From: Halobacteriales archaeon QS_4_69_31
Lineage (GTDB): Archaea; Halobacteriota; Halobacteria; Halobacteriales; Haloarculaceae
Assembly (NCBI GenBank): GCA_003021655.1
Contig: PXRP01000043.1
Coordinates: forward strand, 1 to 43,044
Direction of reading: 5' to 3'
Length of the DNA stretch: 43,044 bases
How positions within the stretch are numbered: the stretch's first letter is position 1; each line of letters starts with the position of its first letter. The position numbers and the translations under genes were made by a program. Under the pieces are notes generated by a model, which worked only from the letters and a program-made list of their open reading frames with translations, was not told the origin of the DNA and did no database searches. Positions 7,829 to 17,539 of this stretch are shown piece by piece.

Positions 7829-8323
7829 ATGGGCGTCTACGACAGGATCCTGCTACCGACCGACGGGTCGGAGGGGACCGGGCGGGTGGTCGACCACGCC
7901 GAGGAGCTGGCGCGGGTCCACGGCGCGGAGATCCACGCGCTGTACGTCATCGACGTGACGAGTTTCACGGGGTTGCCCATCGAGACCTCGTGGGAGGGGA
8001 TCCGGACCGTCCTCGAAGAGGAGAGCGAGAGCGCCCTCGAAGCGGTCGAGCGGCAGGTGGACGACGTGCCGGTCGAGACGACCACGGTCGAGGGAACGCC
8101 GAGCAGGGAGATCGTCCGGTTCGCGACCGAGCAGGCCGTCGACGCGGTCGTGATGGGCACACACGGCCGCGGGGGGATCGACCGCCTCCTGCTCGGCAGC
8201 GTCGCCGAGCGCGTCGTCCGCGGCGCTCCCGTCCCCGTCGTCACCGTCACCGTCAGCGAGACGACCGCCGTCGACGACGAACCCGAGGGGGCGACCGAAC
8301 CGGCGACCCCCGGTCCCGGGTGA
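7829..8323 (+). CDS. Universal stress protein (UspA family)
   Basis: A 164-residue single-domain Usp protein. It opens with the strand YDRILLPTDGSEG, has the alternating alpha/beta layout of the family, and carries the ATP-binding loop GTHGRGGIDRLLLGSVAERV followed by the strand VPVVTVTV. With that G-x2-G-x9-G(S) motif it belongs to the nucleotide-binding UspA subgroup. It is cytoplasmic and probably dimeric. A Glu/Thr/Pro-rich tail of about 20 residues after the last strand is disordered. The gene stands alone with its own TATA box and converges with birA. The regulatory trigger is not visible. A second Usp protein is encoded at 13472-13906. Confidence 0.9.
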   Translation: MGVYDRILLPTDGSEGTGRVVDHAEELARVHGAEIHALYVIDVTSFTGLPIETSWEGIRTVLEEESESALEAVERQVDDVPVETTTVEGTPSREIVRFATEQAVDAVVMGTHGRGGIDRLLLGSVAERVVRGAPVPVVTVTVSETTAVDDEPEGATEPATPGPG

Positions 8324-8476
8324 CCCGTCGGCTCCGTCCTCGGCCGGGTCGCTCAATTCCAGGCGTCGGTCCACGAGCGACGGGCAGGCGGGGCCGTCGG
8401 AGTCCGGTGGATGTGAGCGACAGGCGAACCGGGAACGTCGGATCCCGGCACAGGGCCACGAGCGACGAGCGGGCAG

Positions 8477-9418
8477 TCACTCGGCGGGCCGCAGGTGTTC
8501 ACAGTCGCCGGCCGTGACTTCGACGCGCTCGTCGCCAGTGTCGACGACGAGCGTTCCCGGGAAGCGCACGTCGACGGCCTCGCCGACGATTTCGCCGTCG
8601 GGCGTGTCGACGCGGACCCGCCGACCAAGCGTCGAGGCCGATTCGCGCCAGGCCTCGACCGCACTCGGGAGGTCGGCCCGGAGCGCGTCGAACTCCTCGA
8701 GGAGTCGCTGCGTGAACGCACGTCGGTCCACGTCGCCGGCCTCGGCGCGGATACTCGTCGGGTCGGCCGCCGCCGGGAGGTCGTCTGAGTCGACGTTGGC
8801 GTTGACGCCGACCCCGACGACGACCCACGAGACGCGGTCTGCCTCGCCTTCCATCTCCGTGAGGATCCCCGCGAGTTTCCGCTCGCGGCCGTCGCGGGGG
8901 ACCACAACGTCGTTGGGCCACTTGATCCGGGCGTCGACGCCGGCCTCGCGCGCGGCGCGGGTCGTCGCCATCGCCGCCGCGAGCGTCAGGGCCGGCGCGT
9001 GGGTGGCCGGCACGTCCGGCCGGAGGACCACCGACAGCCAGACGCCGCCGCTCGGGGAGACCCACTCGCGGTCGAGGCGACCCCGGCCGCCGGTCTGGCG
9101 GTCCGCCAGGACGACCACGTCCTCGCCGCCCTCGGTTGCTATCTCGCGTGCCCGGGCGTTCGTGCTCGGGATCGAGTCGTGGTACTCGATGGCGAAGGGG
9201 GCCGCCAGCCCGTACTCGACGGCGGCGCCCCCGAACGCCGGGACGCCGGCGAGAGTGTAGCCCTCGTCGCCGCTCTCGACCTCGAAGCCGGCCTCGCGGA
9301 GCGCCTCGACGTGTTTCCAGACGGCCGCCCGGGACACCCCGAGGCGGTCGGCCAGGGCCGGCCCCGATACCGGCCCCTCGGCCAGCGCGTCCAGCACCCG
9401 CTCGCGCGTCCCCTGCAT
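8477..9418 (-). CDS. birA: Biotin--protein ligase with N-terminal HTH (BirA)
   Basis: A 313-residue bifunctional BirA. Residues 1-60 form a winged helix (ALADRLGVSRAAVWKHVEAL), the rest is the biotin ligase: IPSTNARAREIA, the adenylation loop GGRGRLDREW, KWPNDVV, the GILTEMEG strand and GVGVNAN. A small C-terminal beta-barrel closes the protein. It makes biotinyl-AMP and transfers biotin to the carrier lysine of biotin enzymes; the HTH suggests that it may also act as a biotin-responsive repressor. It lies 85 bp downstream of the biotin carboxylase/BCCP gene on the same strand, so the modifying enzyme is next to its likely substrate. No obvious BirA operator palindrome was seen. Confidence 0.93.
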   Translation of the reverse strand: MQGTRERVLDALAEGPVSGPALADRLGVSRAAVWKHVEALREAGFEVESGDEGYTLAGVPAFGGAAVEYGLAAPFAIEYHDSIPSTNARAREIATEGGEDVVVLADRQTGGRGRLDREWVSPSGGVWLSVVLRPDVPATHAPALTLAAAMATTRAAREAGVDARIKWPNDVVVPRDGRERKLAGILTEMEGEADRVSWVVVGVGVNANVDSDDLPAAADPTSIRAEAGDVDRRAFTQRLLEEFDALRADLPSAVEAWRESASTLGRRVRVDTPDGEIVGEAVDVRFPGTLVVDTGDERVEVTAGDCEHLRPAE

Positions 9419-9503
9419 ACCGCGGCGTAGGCGGGCCGTGGTTGTAAGTCGTCCGCCGTGACTTCGGTCCGGGTCCGGACCGGGGTCGGGGGCCGGTGAA
9501 GAA

Positions 9504-11339
<1,836 letters not shown>

Positions 11340-11362
11340 AGTCCCCTGTACCGAGCGTTCCC

Positions 11363-11377
11363 CTTTAAAATTATGCG
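11363..11377 (-). promoter_or_regulatory. TATA region of the biotin carboxylase gene
   Basis: On the minus strand ATAATTTTAAAGGGG lies 24-38 bp before the start codon at 11339, right for a leaderless haloarchaeal promoter. The remaining gap to the thioesterase gene (11378-11643) contains a pyrimidine-rich stretch near 11470 and no gene that I can support. Confidence 0.6.
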
Positions 11378-11643
11378 GAGTGTCACGTGGCGTCGAGACG
11401 ACCGACGCGGACGCTCTCGGTCCGTTTTCCCGGACCGTGAAGGGCCGCGACCGGCCGCCCCCTATCTGGTGATTTTCTTTCTTTCCGGATCAATCAGCGG
11501 GGCGGTCCAAAACGCTATGTCGTCGACGGTGGTTTGTTCAGGTAGCAGAATTTCCATAGGTAAACACTGCCCTCACGTGTCGGCTCCGTCGGTCGACGGG
11601 TGATTCCGGTGGACTCACGGGGCAGGCACGCGAGCCGTGACGT

Positions 11644-12087
11644 ATGCCGACAGTCAGCGAGACCTACTTCGAGAACCGGTGGCGGGTCCAGCCCAACCAC
11701 GCCAACAATTACGGGACCGTCCACGGGGGGAATGTGATGAAGTGGATGGACGAGCTCGGGGCGATGTCGGCGATGCGGGCCGCGGGCGAGCCCTGCGTGA
11801 CCGCCTCGATCGACCAGATGGACTTCCACCGCCCGGTGCCGACCGGCGATACCGTCGTCATCGAGGCGTTCGCCCACGAGACCGGCCGGACGAGCATCAA
11901 GATCCAGCTCACGGCCGCCCGGGAGAACCCCCGGACCGGCGAGCAGGAACTGACCACCGAGTCGCAGTTCGTCTTCGTCGCCATCGACCAGAGCGGCCGG
12001 CCGGTCGAGGTGCCCGACCTGACCGTCGAGAGCGAGCGCTGCCGGGAACTGCGCGAGCAGGCGCTGGCGTTCGAGAACGGGGACTGA
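11644..12087 (+). CDS. Acyl-CoA thioesterase (hotdog fold)
   Basis: A 147-residue single hotdog domain of the YciA/BACH type. The signature is present: HANNYGTVHGGNVMKWMDEL (long helix of the hotdog with the catalytic-region Asp), then SIDQMDFHRPVPTGDTVVIE, the RTSIKIQLTA strand and FVFVAIDQSGRPVEVP. Members hydrolyse acyl-CoA thioesters, often forming trimers of dimers. Substrate chain length cannot be told from sequence. The gene is monocistronic between the divergent biotin carboxylase gene and the convergent hflX. No clear TATA element was found at the expected position. Confidence 0.9.
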   Translation: MPTVSETYFENRWRVQPNHANNYGTVHGGNVMKWMDELGAMSAMRAAGEPCVTASIDQMDFHRPVPTGDTVVIEAFAHETGRTSIKIQLTAARENPRTGEQELTTESQFVFVAIDQSGRPVEVPDLTVESERCRELREQALAFENGD

Positions 12088-12091
12088 GCCC

Positions 12092-13399
12092 TCAGGCCGA
12101 CGCTTCGACGAGGTCGCCGGCTTTCGCGCGGGACTGTTTCACGACCGGGGGGCGGGCCTCGAACTCGATGACGACCTGGTCGCCGTAGTCGACGGTCTCG
12201 ACGTTGGCGTGGTCGTGGATCCACGAGACGACGCTCATCGTCTCGTCGGTCATCGGGAGCACCAGCCGTTCGCGCTCGTAGTCGGGCAACTCCCGGTGGA
12301 TCCGCTCGCACAGCGTGTCGACGCTCCCGCCGGTCTTCGCGCTGACCGCGACCGGGCCCGGGGCCAGCGCCGACAGCGCCTCGCGCTTGCGTTCGAGTTC
12401 GCGGTCGTCCACCTTGTCGGTCTTGTTGAGGACGGTCACGATGGGGGCCTCGTTGCGCTCGTAGAGGGTGTCGTGGCAGGTCACCAGTTTCTCGCGGATC
12501 TTCTCGACCGGTTCGCTCACGTCGACCACGAGCAAGACGAGGTCCGCCCGGTAGACCGAGTCGAGCGTCGACTTGAACGACTCGACGAGCCAGTGGGGCA
12601 GGTCGGAGATGAACCCGACGGTGTCGGTCACGAGCACGTCCCGCTGGTCCATGGCCGCCTTCCGCGTGGTCGTCCCCAGCGTCGTGAACAGGCGGTCCTC
12701 GGACTCCGCGGTCGTGTCCAGGTCGGGGTGGACACCCTCGTTCTCGTCGACGTCGACGTCGGCGGCGAGCCGCCGGAGCAGCGTCGACTTCCCGGCGTTC
12801 GTGTAGCCCGCCAGCGCCACCAGGTCGAAGCCCGACTCGCGGCGCTGTTCGCGGCGGTGTTGCTCCGTCTCCTCGATCCGTTCGAGTTCGTCCCGGATGC
12901 GCGATATCTGGGCCTTGATGTCCTCTTCGCGGCTCTCGTCGTACTCGCCCAGTCCCATAAAGCCCGGGCGCTCGTCGCGCCGCGCGAGGCTCGCCTTGGC
13001 CTCGGCACGCGGGAGCTCGTAGCGCAACTCGGCGAGTTCGACCTGGAGCTGGGCCTTGCGCGTCTGGGCGCGCTGGCCGAATATTTCGAGAATGAGCCGG
13101 AACCGGTCGAGAATGCGTACGCCCTCGGGGAGTTCGTTACCGAGGTTGTACGTCTGGTAGGGACCGAGCTGGTTGTCGAAGACGACGACGCTGGCGTCCT
13201 CGCGGGCGACGGTCGCCGCCAGCGTCGCGGCTTTCCCCTCGCCGACGTGCATCGCCGGGTCCTCGGTGCGGGTCTGTGTGACCTCGCCGACGGCCTCGTA
13301 GCCGGCGGCCCGCGCGAGCTCCCGGATCTCGGTGGTGTCTGGCGTCCCGCTGTCGACCCGTTTGGCCACGACAGCGCGTTCTGTGTGTCGCTCTGTCAC
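12092..13399 (-). CDS. hflX: GTPase HflX
   Basis: A 435-residue HflX. The N-terminal domain contains VVFDNQLGPYQTYNL and the family helix LDRFRLILEIFGQRAQTRKA; a coiled segment (IKAQISRIRDELERIEETEQ) precedes the G domain. G1 is GYTNAGKST at residues 198-206, G3 the DTVGFISDLP segment, and G4 LNKTDK. HflX binds 50S ribosomal subunits and helps rescue or recycle stalled ribosomes in bacteria; the archaeal role is assumed similar. The start is GTG at 13399, supported by TATA-like GAATTATATGG on the minus strand at 13423-13433. It converges with the thioesterase gene, leaving only 4 bp between the two coding ends. Confidence 0.93.
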   Translation of the reverse strand: MTERHTERAVVAKRVDSGTPDTTEIRELARAAGYEAVGEVTQTRTEDPAMHVGEGKAATLAATVAREDASVVVFDNQLGPYQTYNLGNELPEGVRILDRFRLILEIFGQRAQTRKAQLQVELAELRYELPRAEAKASLARRDERPGFMGLGEYDESREEDIKAQISRIRDELERIEETEQHRREQRRESGFDLVALAGYTNAGKSTLLRRLAADVDVDENEGVHPDLDTTAESEDRLFTTLGTTTRKAAMDQRDVLVTDTVGFISDLPHWLVESFKSTLDSVYRADLVLLVVDVSEPVEKIREKLVTCHDTLYERNEAPIVTVLNKTDKVDDRELERKREALSALAPGPVAVSAKTGGSVDTLCERIHRELPDYERERLVLPMTDETMSVVSWIHDHANVETVDYGDQVVIEFEARPPVVKQSRAKAGDLVEASA

Positions 13400-13422
13400 T
13401 CGCCCGCCCGTAGGTCACCCGA

Positions 13423-13433
13423 CCATATAATTC
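13423..13433 (-). promoter_or_regulatory. TATA box of hflX
   Basis: GAATTATATGG on the minus strand is 24-34 bp before the GTG at 13399. Its spacing indicates a leaderless transcript and supports the non-ATG start. Confidence 0.6.
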
Positions 13434-13471
13434 TGTTCGCACCCGGCGACAGCCCTGTCACTCCAGGGGAG

Positions 13472-13906
13472 TTATCGGACGACGGTGACGGGGACCGGCG
13501 ACCGGCGGACGACGGCTTCGGCGACGCTGCCCAGCAGGATCCGGGTCACGCCCGAGCGGCCGTGGCTGCCCATGACGACCTGGTCAACCTCGTTCTCCTC
13601 GGCGTACTCGACGACCGTCCGGACCGGCTTGCCGACCTCGATCGCGCGAGTCACCGAGAGGTCTTCCCCCTCGGCCTTGGCTTCGACCTCTATCTCGTCG
13701 AACAGGTCCTGGGCTTGTGACTTGGCCTGCTCGTACCACTCCTCGGAGAAACTCGGGAGCGACGCCTGGGCGCTGTAGCCCGCCTCGGCGGGGTTTATGA
13801 CGTGCAGGAGCACCATCTCGGCTCCAGAGAACTCCTGGGTGACGAACGCACACGCCTCGTGTGCCTGTTCGGAGCCGTCGACCGGTACGAGAACCCGCTT
13901 GCCCAT
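13472..13906 (-). CDS. Universal stress protein (UspA family)
   Basis: A 144-residue Usp domain that opens KRVLVPVDGSEQAHEACAF and carries the nucleotide-binding loop GSHGRSGVTRILLGSVAEAV followed by the terminal strand VPVTVVR. Unlike the Usp at 7829 it has no tail. A Gln/Lys/Asp/Glu-rich helix (SEEWYEQAKSQAQDLFDEIE) lies in the usual position of the long second helix. ATG 13906 is chosen: an AT-rich GATTGAAACC on the minus strand near 13930 sits about 25-33 bp upstream, and the GTG at 13927 would put the start too close to it. It follows hflX's promoter region on the same strand and is probably transcribed alone. Confidence 0.9.
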   Translation of the reverse strand: MGKRVLVPVDGSEQAHEACAFVTQEFSGAEMVLLHVINPAEAGYSAQASLPSFSEEWYEQAKSQAQDLFDEIEVEAKAEGEDLSVTRAIEVGKPVRTVVEYAEENEVDQVVMGSHGRSGVTRILLGSVAEAVVRRSPVPVTVVR

Positions 13907-13967
13907 ACGTTCTAGTTCGCGTCCCACGGTTTCAATCTTCGGCGGCGACGCGGGCAGTGTGGCGACG

Positions 13968-14147
13968 TCAGGGTAACTCGTCGTGAGCGCGCAGGAGGAC
14001 GTCGCTGACGCCCTCGTCGGAGAACTGCTCTATCGTTTCTTCGAGGGCCGACGCCACCGACTCGCGTCGGTCTTCGAGCGTGGCGACGGCGTCGTTGGTC
14101 TCGAACTCGCGCTCGTCGAAACCCGCTTCTCTCTTCTCTCCTGTCAT
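13968..14147 (-). CDS. Small acidic hypothetical protein (59 aa)
   Basis: A short gene starting at ATG 14147, MTGEKREAGFDEREFETNDA, followed by a helix-rich segment (TLEDRRESVASALEETIEQF) and a C-terminus VSDVLLRAHDELP. It has the acidic composition of real haloarchaeal proteins, unlike out-of-frame translations. On the minus strand a CTGAATATGCC element (about 14170-14180) lies near -28. It resembles short conserved haloarchaeal proteins of unknown function; I cannot assign a family with confidence. It sits between mptA and uspA on the same strand. The frame stays open for over 1 kb upstream, but that part is a shadow of mptA. Confidence 0.6.
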   Translation of the reverse strand: MTGEKREAGFDEREFETNDAVATLEDRRESVASALEETIEQFSDEGVSDVLLRAHDELP

Positions 14148-14221
14148 TCCTCCGGCTCCGGAACTGCCGGCATATTCAGGATAGGATTCAAAAAGCGTTG
14201 GGGGACGCGTCGACGCCCCGG

Positions 14222-15157
14222 TCAGGGGGCGTCGCCGTTGACTTCCTCGCGGAGCGTCGCCACGTCGGCGAGACGTTCGGCGTGTGCGTTGTGCTGGTGG
14301 ATCGACTCGTCGTTTGACTGCTCCATGTAGACGACGGCGTCGTCGTCGAGGTCGGGGAACCGCTCGACGACCCCCTCGGCCATCGCGCGCACGCAGTCCT
14401 CGACGAACTTGGCGTCGCTGTGGGACTGGTAAGTCATGTGGTCCTCGTCGGGGCGCTTGGCGAGGTTGTAGATGCGCGCGCTCATCGAGTCGCGCGCGAC
14501 CTCGATGAGTTCGGGCAGGTCGACCGCCGGCCTGCCGTCGGCCTCGACGGTGAGCGTGGCGTGGCCCCGCTGGGAGTGGCCGGGCTGGGGCACCTCCCGG
14601 AGGAACTCCTCGATGGTCCCCTCGTCGACGTCCATCCGCCGGAGCGCCTCGCGGGCGCGGGCGACCGACATCCCCTGCGAGCACGGGCAGACGGTCATCC
14701 CGGTGACGCGGGCACCGATCTCCGCCCGGACGCCGTCCTCGGTGGCGGTGGCCGACGCGATGATGTCGGCCGTCGACTGCGTCGGGCGGTCGCTGGCGGG
14801 CGTCCGTTCGCGCGTGACGAACTCCGCCTCCATGCGTACCTCGGCTTCCTCCGTGTAGTCGTGTTTCTCCAGGAGGCGCTCGGCGGCGTCCCCACAGACG
14901 TCCTCGACGCGGTAGGCTGGCTGGCTGACCGCCGCCTCCAGCGTCTCGTCGACGACCTCCATGTTGCGGCTCATGTCCGCTCCCTTCCGCCAGCTCGGCA
15001 GGTCGACGAACACCTCGAACTCGGCCATCAGGACGATCGGCCGCTTGTCCTCGCGGCCGATCTCGACGAGTTTCTCCACACCGGTGACGCCGACGCGGTT
15101 CAGGCCGACGGTCACGTCCGGGCTCGACGCCTGGACGTCCGGCAGTTGTTTGCTCAT
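14222..15157 (-). CDS. mptA: GTP cyclohydrolase MptA
   Basis: A 311-residue MptA, the archaeal Fe(II)-dependent GTP cyclohydrolase that opens the GTP ring to 7,8-dihydroneopterin 2',3'-cyclic phosphate at the start of pterin (tetrahydrofolate or methanopterin) synthesis. Family features seen are the N-terminal [40 protein letters not shown], the metal/substrate segment [26 protein letters not shown] and the C-terminal [20 protein letters not shown]. Length matches the family. ATG 15157 begins [10 protein letters not shown]; the longer open frame upstream is Arg/Gly/Pro-rich and has no such homology. It is followed by the small ORF at 13968 and has no obvious pathway partner nearby. Confidence 0.93.
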   Translation of the reverse strand: MSKQLPDVQASSPDVTVGLNRVGVTGVEKLVEIGREDKRPIVLMAEFEVFVDLPSWRKGADMSRNMEVVDETLEAAVSQPAYRVEDVCGDAAERLLEKHDYTEEAEVRMEAEFVTRERTPASDRPTQSTADIIASATATEDGVRAEIGARVTGMTVCPCSQGMSVARAREALRRMDVDEGTIEEFLREVPQPGHSQRGHATLTVEADGRPAVDLPELIEVARDSMSARIYNLAKRPDEDHMTYQSHSDAKFVEDCVRAMAEGVVERFPDLDDDAVVYMEQSNDESIHQHNAHAERLADVATLREEVNGDAP

Positions 15158-15325
15158 TGAAGCGGCCTTGGGACCTTCCCCGAATAGTGCTTTCGAAACC
15201 GCCGGGTGGCCGCCGCCCGACGGTCCCGCCCGCGACGAGCGGGGCGGCCGACCGCCGGAGTCCGGACTCTTGATTTCTGGGTCGAGGACCACTTGCCGCC
15301 ATCGGGGTCGGCCCCGAAGCCGGGG

Positions 15326-15973
15326 TCACTCGTCGCCGCCGTCGGGGTCGGACCCCAATCCGGGGTCGTCGGTCCCGACGTCGCCGTCGCCGGTCGCCTC
15401 GTTTATGGCTCTCTCATCCTCTTCGAGGTCGCGAAACAGCGCGTGGAAGTCGATGTCTGCGAACTGCTCGGCCGTCCGTTCGAGTTTCTCGCCCAGGCGT
15501 TCGCGCCGCTTTAAGAGTTCGGTGATGTCGGGGTCGTTCATGTCGGCGCCCGCCGACGAGAGCGCGACGTACTTGCGTGTGACGCGGTAGTACTCCCGGA
15601 GCGCGCGCTCGTACTCCGCGATGCGCAGCATGCGCTCGATGGTGTCGAGCAACTCCTCGCGACTGACCGGCTTGACGACGTAGTCGTCGAACTCCATGTC
15701 GATGATGTCGATGTCGGGGTCGATGGCCGTCACCATCGCGACCCGACAGTCCAGGTTCCGGTCCCGGGCCTCCGCGAGGACGTCCTCGCCCAGGAGGCCC
15801 GGCATCCGGCGGTCGAGCAACACCACGTCGACCGACTCGTCGAGTTTCGAGAGGGCCTCTCGGCCGTTGTAGGCCGTCCGGACCTCGTAACGCCTCGCCG
15901 CGATGGCGGCATACGAGTCAGCGACGTCCTCCTCGTCGTCGACGATGAGGACGACCGGCTCCGAGTCCGTCAT
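15326..15973 (-). CDS. Response regulator with HalX domain
   Basis: A 215-residue haloarchaeal response regulator. The receiver has the acidic pair in VDDEEDV (residues 11-17), phospho-acceptor Asp54 in VLLDRRMPG and Lys101 in YVVKPVS. A HalX output domain follows (YERALREYYRVTRKYVALSS, then a coiled RERLGEKLERTAEQFADIDF). HalX domains are almost confined to haloarchaea and their output is not defined. The tail is disordered and acidic. No histidine kinase gene is adjacent, so it is an orphan regulator. The next in-frame ATG at 15988 (adding CGHRM) is also possible: GATATAGAC at about 16014-16022 on the minus strand would suit it. Confidence 0.88.
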   Translation of the reverse strand: MTDSEPVVLIVDDEEDVADSYAAIAARRYEVRTAYNGREALSKLDESVDVVLLDRRMPGLLGEDVLAEARDRNLDCRVAMVTAIDPDIDIIDMEFDDYVVKPVSREELLDTIERMLRIAEYERALREYYRVTRKYVALSSAGADMNDPDITELLKRRERLGEKLERTAEQFADIDFHALFRDLEEDERAINEATGDGDVGTDDPGLGSDPDGGDE

Positions 15974-16120
15974 TCGATGTCCACACATCTGTGGAGTGTC
16001 TTCAAAAACTTTCCGTCTATATCGGATCCCGTGTCCGGGGATTGCGGGGCCGTTCAGTGCGAGGGCGGGAAGCCGGCAGTGGGGCCTGCGACCCGCCGGT
16101 CCGCGGGCCGACCGACGCAG

Positions 16121-17221
16121 TCACTCCTCGTCGGGGTCGTCCTCGCCGACCAGGCTCTCGTACCGCGCGCCGGTCTGTTTCAGCGTCGCCGTCGAGTAGA
16201 GCCGTTCGTGGTCGTAGGGAAGGTGGTCGGCGGCGAGTTCGTCGACCTTCTCGTCGACCGCCGCCCGCTCGCGGCCGTGGACCATGGTGAAGAGGTTGTA
16301 CTCCCAGCCCATCTCGGGACGGCGCGGCCGGTGGTAACACAGCGTCACGAACGGGAGCCGCCCCACCGCGACGCCGCGCTCGTCCAGTTCCCCGTCGGGG
16401 ACGTCCCAGACGACCATGCAGTTGGCGTCGAAGCCGGTCACGAGGTGGTTGACGACACAGCCGACCCGCTTGATACACCCCGCCTCGCGCAGTCGTTCGA
16501 CCGCCGCGGTGACGGCCTCGACCGGGGCGTCGACCGCCGCGGCGACGTCGCGGTAGGGCGTCGCCGACAGCGGGAAGCCGTCCTGGACCGCGAGCAACAG
16601 CCGCACCTCGACGGCCGACAGGTCCGCGGCCGCCCGCTCGCTGATCCGCGTCGCCTCGACGGCCGTCTCGTCCGACGCCCGCTGCCCGCTCGCGGACCCC
16701 GAGGCGCGTGGCGCCCCGCCGTTCTCGCGGGCGAACCGGTCCGTGTTGACGACCGGGAACTCCAGGTCGATGTAGAAATCCGTCAGCATCGGCAAGACGA
16801 GTACCGACAGCCCGGTTCGCTCCTCGATCTCGGCGAGGATCGCGTCCCGTCGCTCCCGGGAGCCCGCGGTCACGACGAACCACATGTTCCACTCGTGGTC
16901 GCGGGCGTAGTTGTGGTTGACCTGCCGGTAGCCGTTGACGACGTCGGCCACCTCGTCGAACCGCTCGTCGGGCACCGACACCGCCGCCAGCGTCGAACTC
17001 CCGATCACCGGCGGATTGAGGACGGGCCCGAACCGCCTGAATATCCCCTCCTCGTAGAGGCGGCGCACCCGCGCTCTGGCCTCGTCGGCCCCGACCCCGA
17101 GGTCCGCGCCGACGACCTCGAAGGGCCGCTCCTCGACCGGGAAGCCGCTCTGGTACCCGTCTATCAGCGCGGCGTCCACCTCGTCGACGAGGGTCCGCCA
17201 GTCACCCGTCCCCTGGCTCAT
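16121..17221 (-). CDS. Fused siroheme decarboxylase (AhbA-AhbB type)
   Basis: A 366-residue protein made of two related Lrp/AsnC-like halves. The first half (about 1-185) has an HTH-like segment (ADEARARVRRLYEEGIFRRF), then VIGSSTLAAVSVPDERFD and VNHNYARDHEWNMWFV. The second (about 205-366) repeats it: AAAVDAPVEAVTAAVERLRE, CIKRVGCVVNHLVTGFDANC, MVVWDVPDGELD and LPFVTLCYHRPRRPEMGWEY. AhbA and AhbB together decarboxylate siroheme to 12,18-didecarboxysiroheme in the alternative heme pathway used by archaea; here both are in one chain, as often in haloarchaea. It may be misread as a transcription regulator because of the Lrp fold. No other ahb genes are in the window. Confidence 0.87.
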   Translation of the reverse strand: MSQGTGDWRTLVDEVDAALIDGYQSGFPVEERPFEVVGADLGVGADEARARVRRLYEEGIFRRFGPVLNPPVIGSSTLAAVSVPDERFDEVADVVNGYRQVNHNYARDHEWNMWFVVTAGSRERRDAILAEIEERTGLSVLVLPMLTDFYIDLEFPVVNTDRFARENGGAPRASGSASGQRASDETAVEATRISERAAADLSAVEVRLLLAVQDGFPLSATPYRDVAAAVDAPVEAVTAAVERLREAGCIKRVGCVVNHLVTGFDANCMVVWDVPDGELDERGVAVGRLPFVTLCYHRPRRPEMGWEYNLFTMVHGRERAAVDEKVDELAADHLPYDHERLYSTATLKQTGARYESLVGEDDPDEE

Positions 17222-17319
17222 CGACGGTCCTTCGGAGCGGTTTCATGTCCCTCTTTCGGACCATCTTTTTCCCGAAGGGCGTCCTCGCTCTGTCTTCGGC
17301 CTCGTTCGCGGCTCACTCT

Positions 17320-17401
17320 GTTCCCCGTTCGCTTCGAGGGTCGCTCCGTTCCCCGGTCGCTTCGAGGGTCGCTCCGTTCCCCGGTCGCTTCGAGGGGCGC
17401 C
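17320..17401. repeat. 28-bp tandem repeat, three copies
   Basis: In the 318-bp space between the siroheme decarboxylase and trpD-like genes, units at 17320-17347, 17348-17375 and 17376-17401 repeat with period 28. The unit begins GTTCCCCGGTCGCTTCGAGG; copies 1 and 2 differ at one base and copy 3 is diverged and shorter at its end. The rest of the space holds the promoter regions of the two divergent genes, including GACATGAAACC on the minus strand near 17240-17250. Confidence 0.8.
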
Positions 17402-17539
17402 CCGCTCGCGGCCGGTGGACCGCGCCAGGACACGATATCGTGGCGACCGACCGGTCAAGCGGGGCCGCGGGGTGTCCGCTCACGCGAACGGCTCGCGCGA
17501 AGCGGGACGTTTAGGCCGGTAGAGTCCGAACGCTCTCGC

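Noticed and set aside
8324..8476. Possible gene between uspA and birA
   Set aside because: The convergent gap contains two short GAGCGACG-type repeats but no frame with protein character.
15977..17539. An open frame that extends the trpD-like protein upstream by about 520 codons
   Set aside because: The extra part is Arg/Val/Asp-rich translation antisense to the siroheme decarboxylase gene, with no homology; homology begins at ATG 17540.
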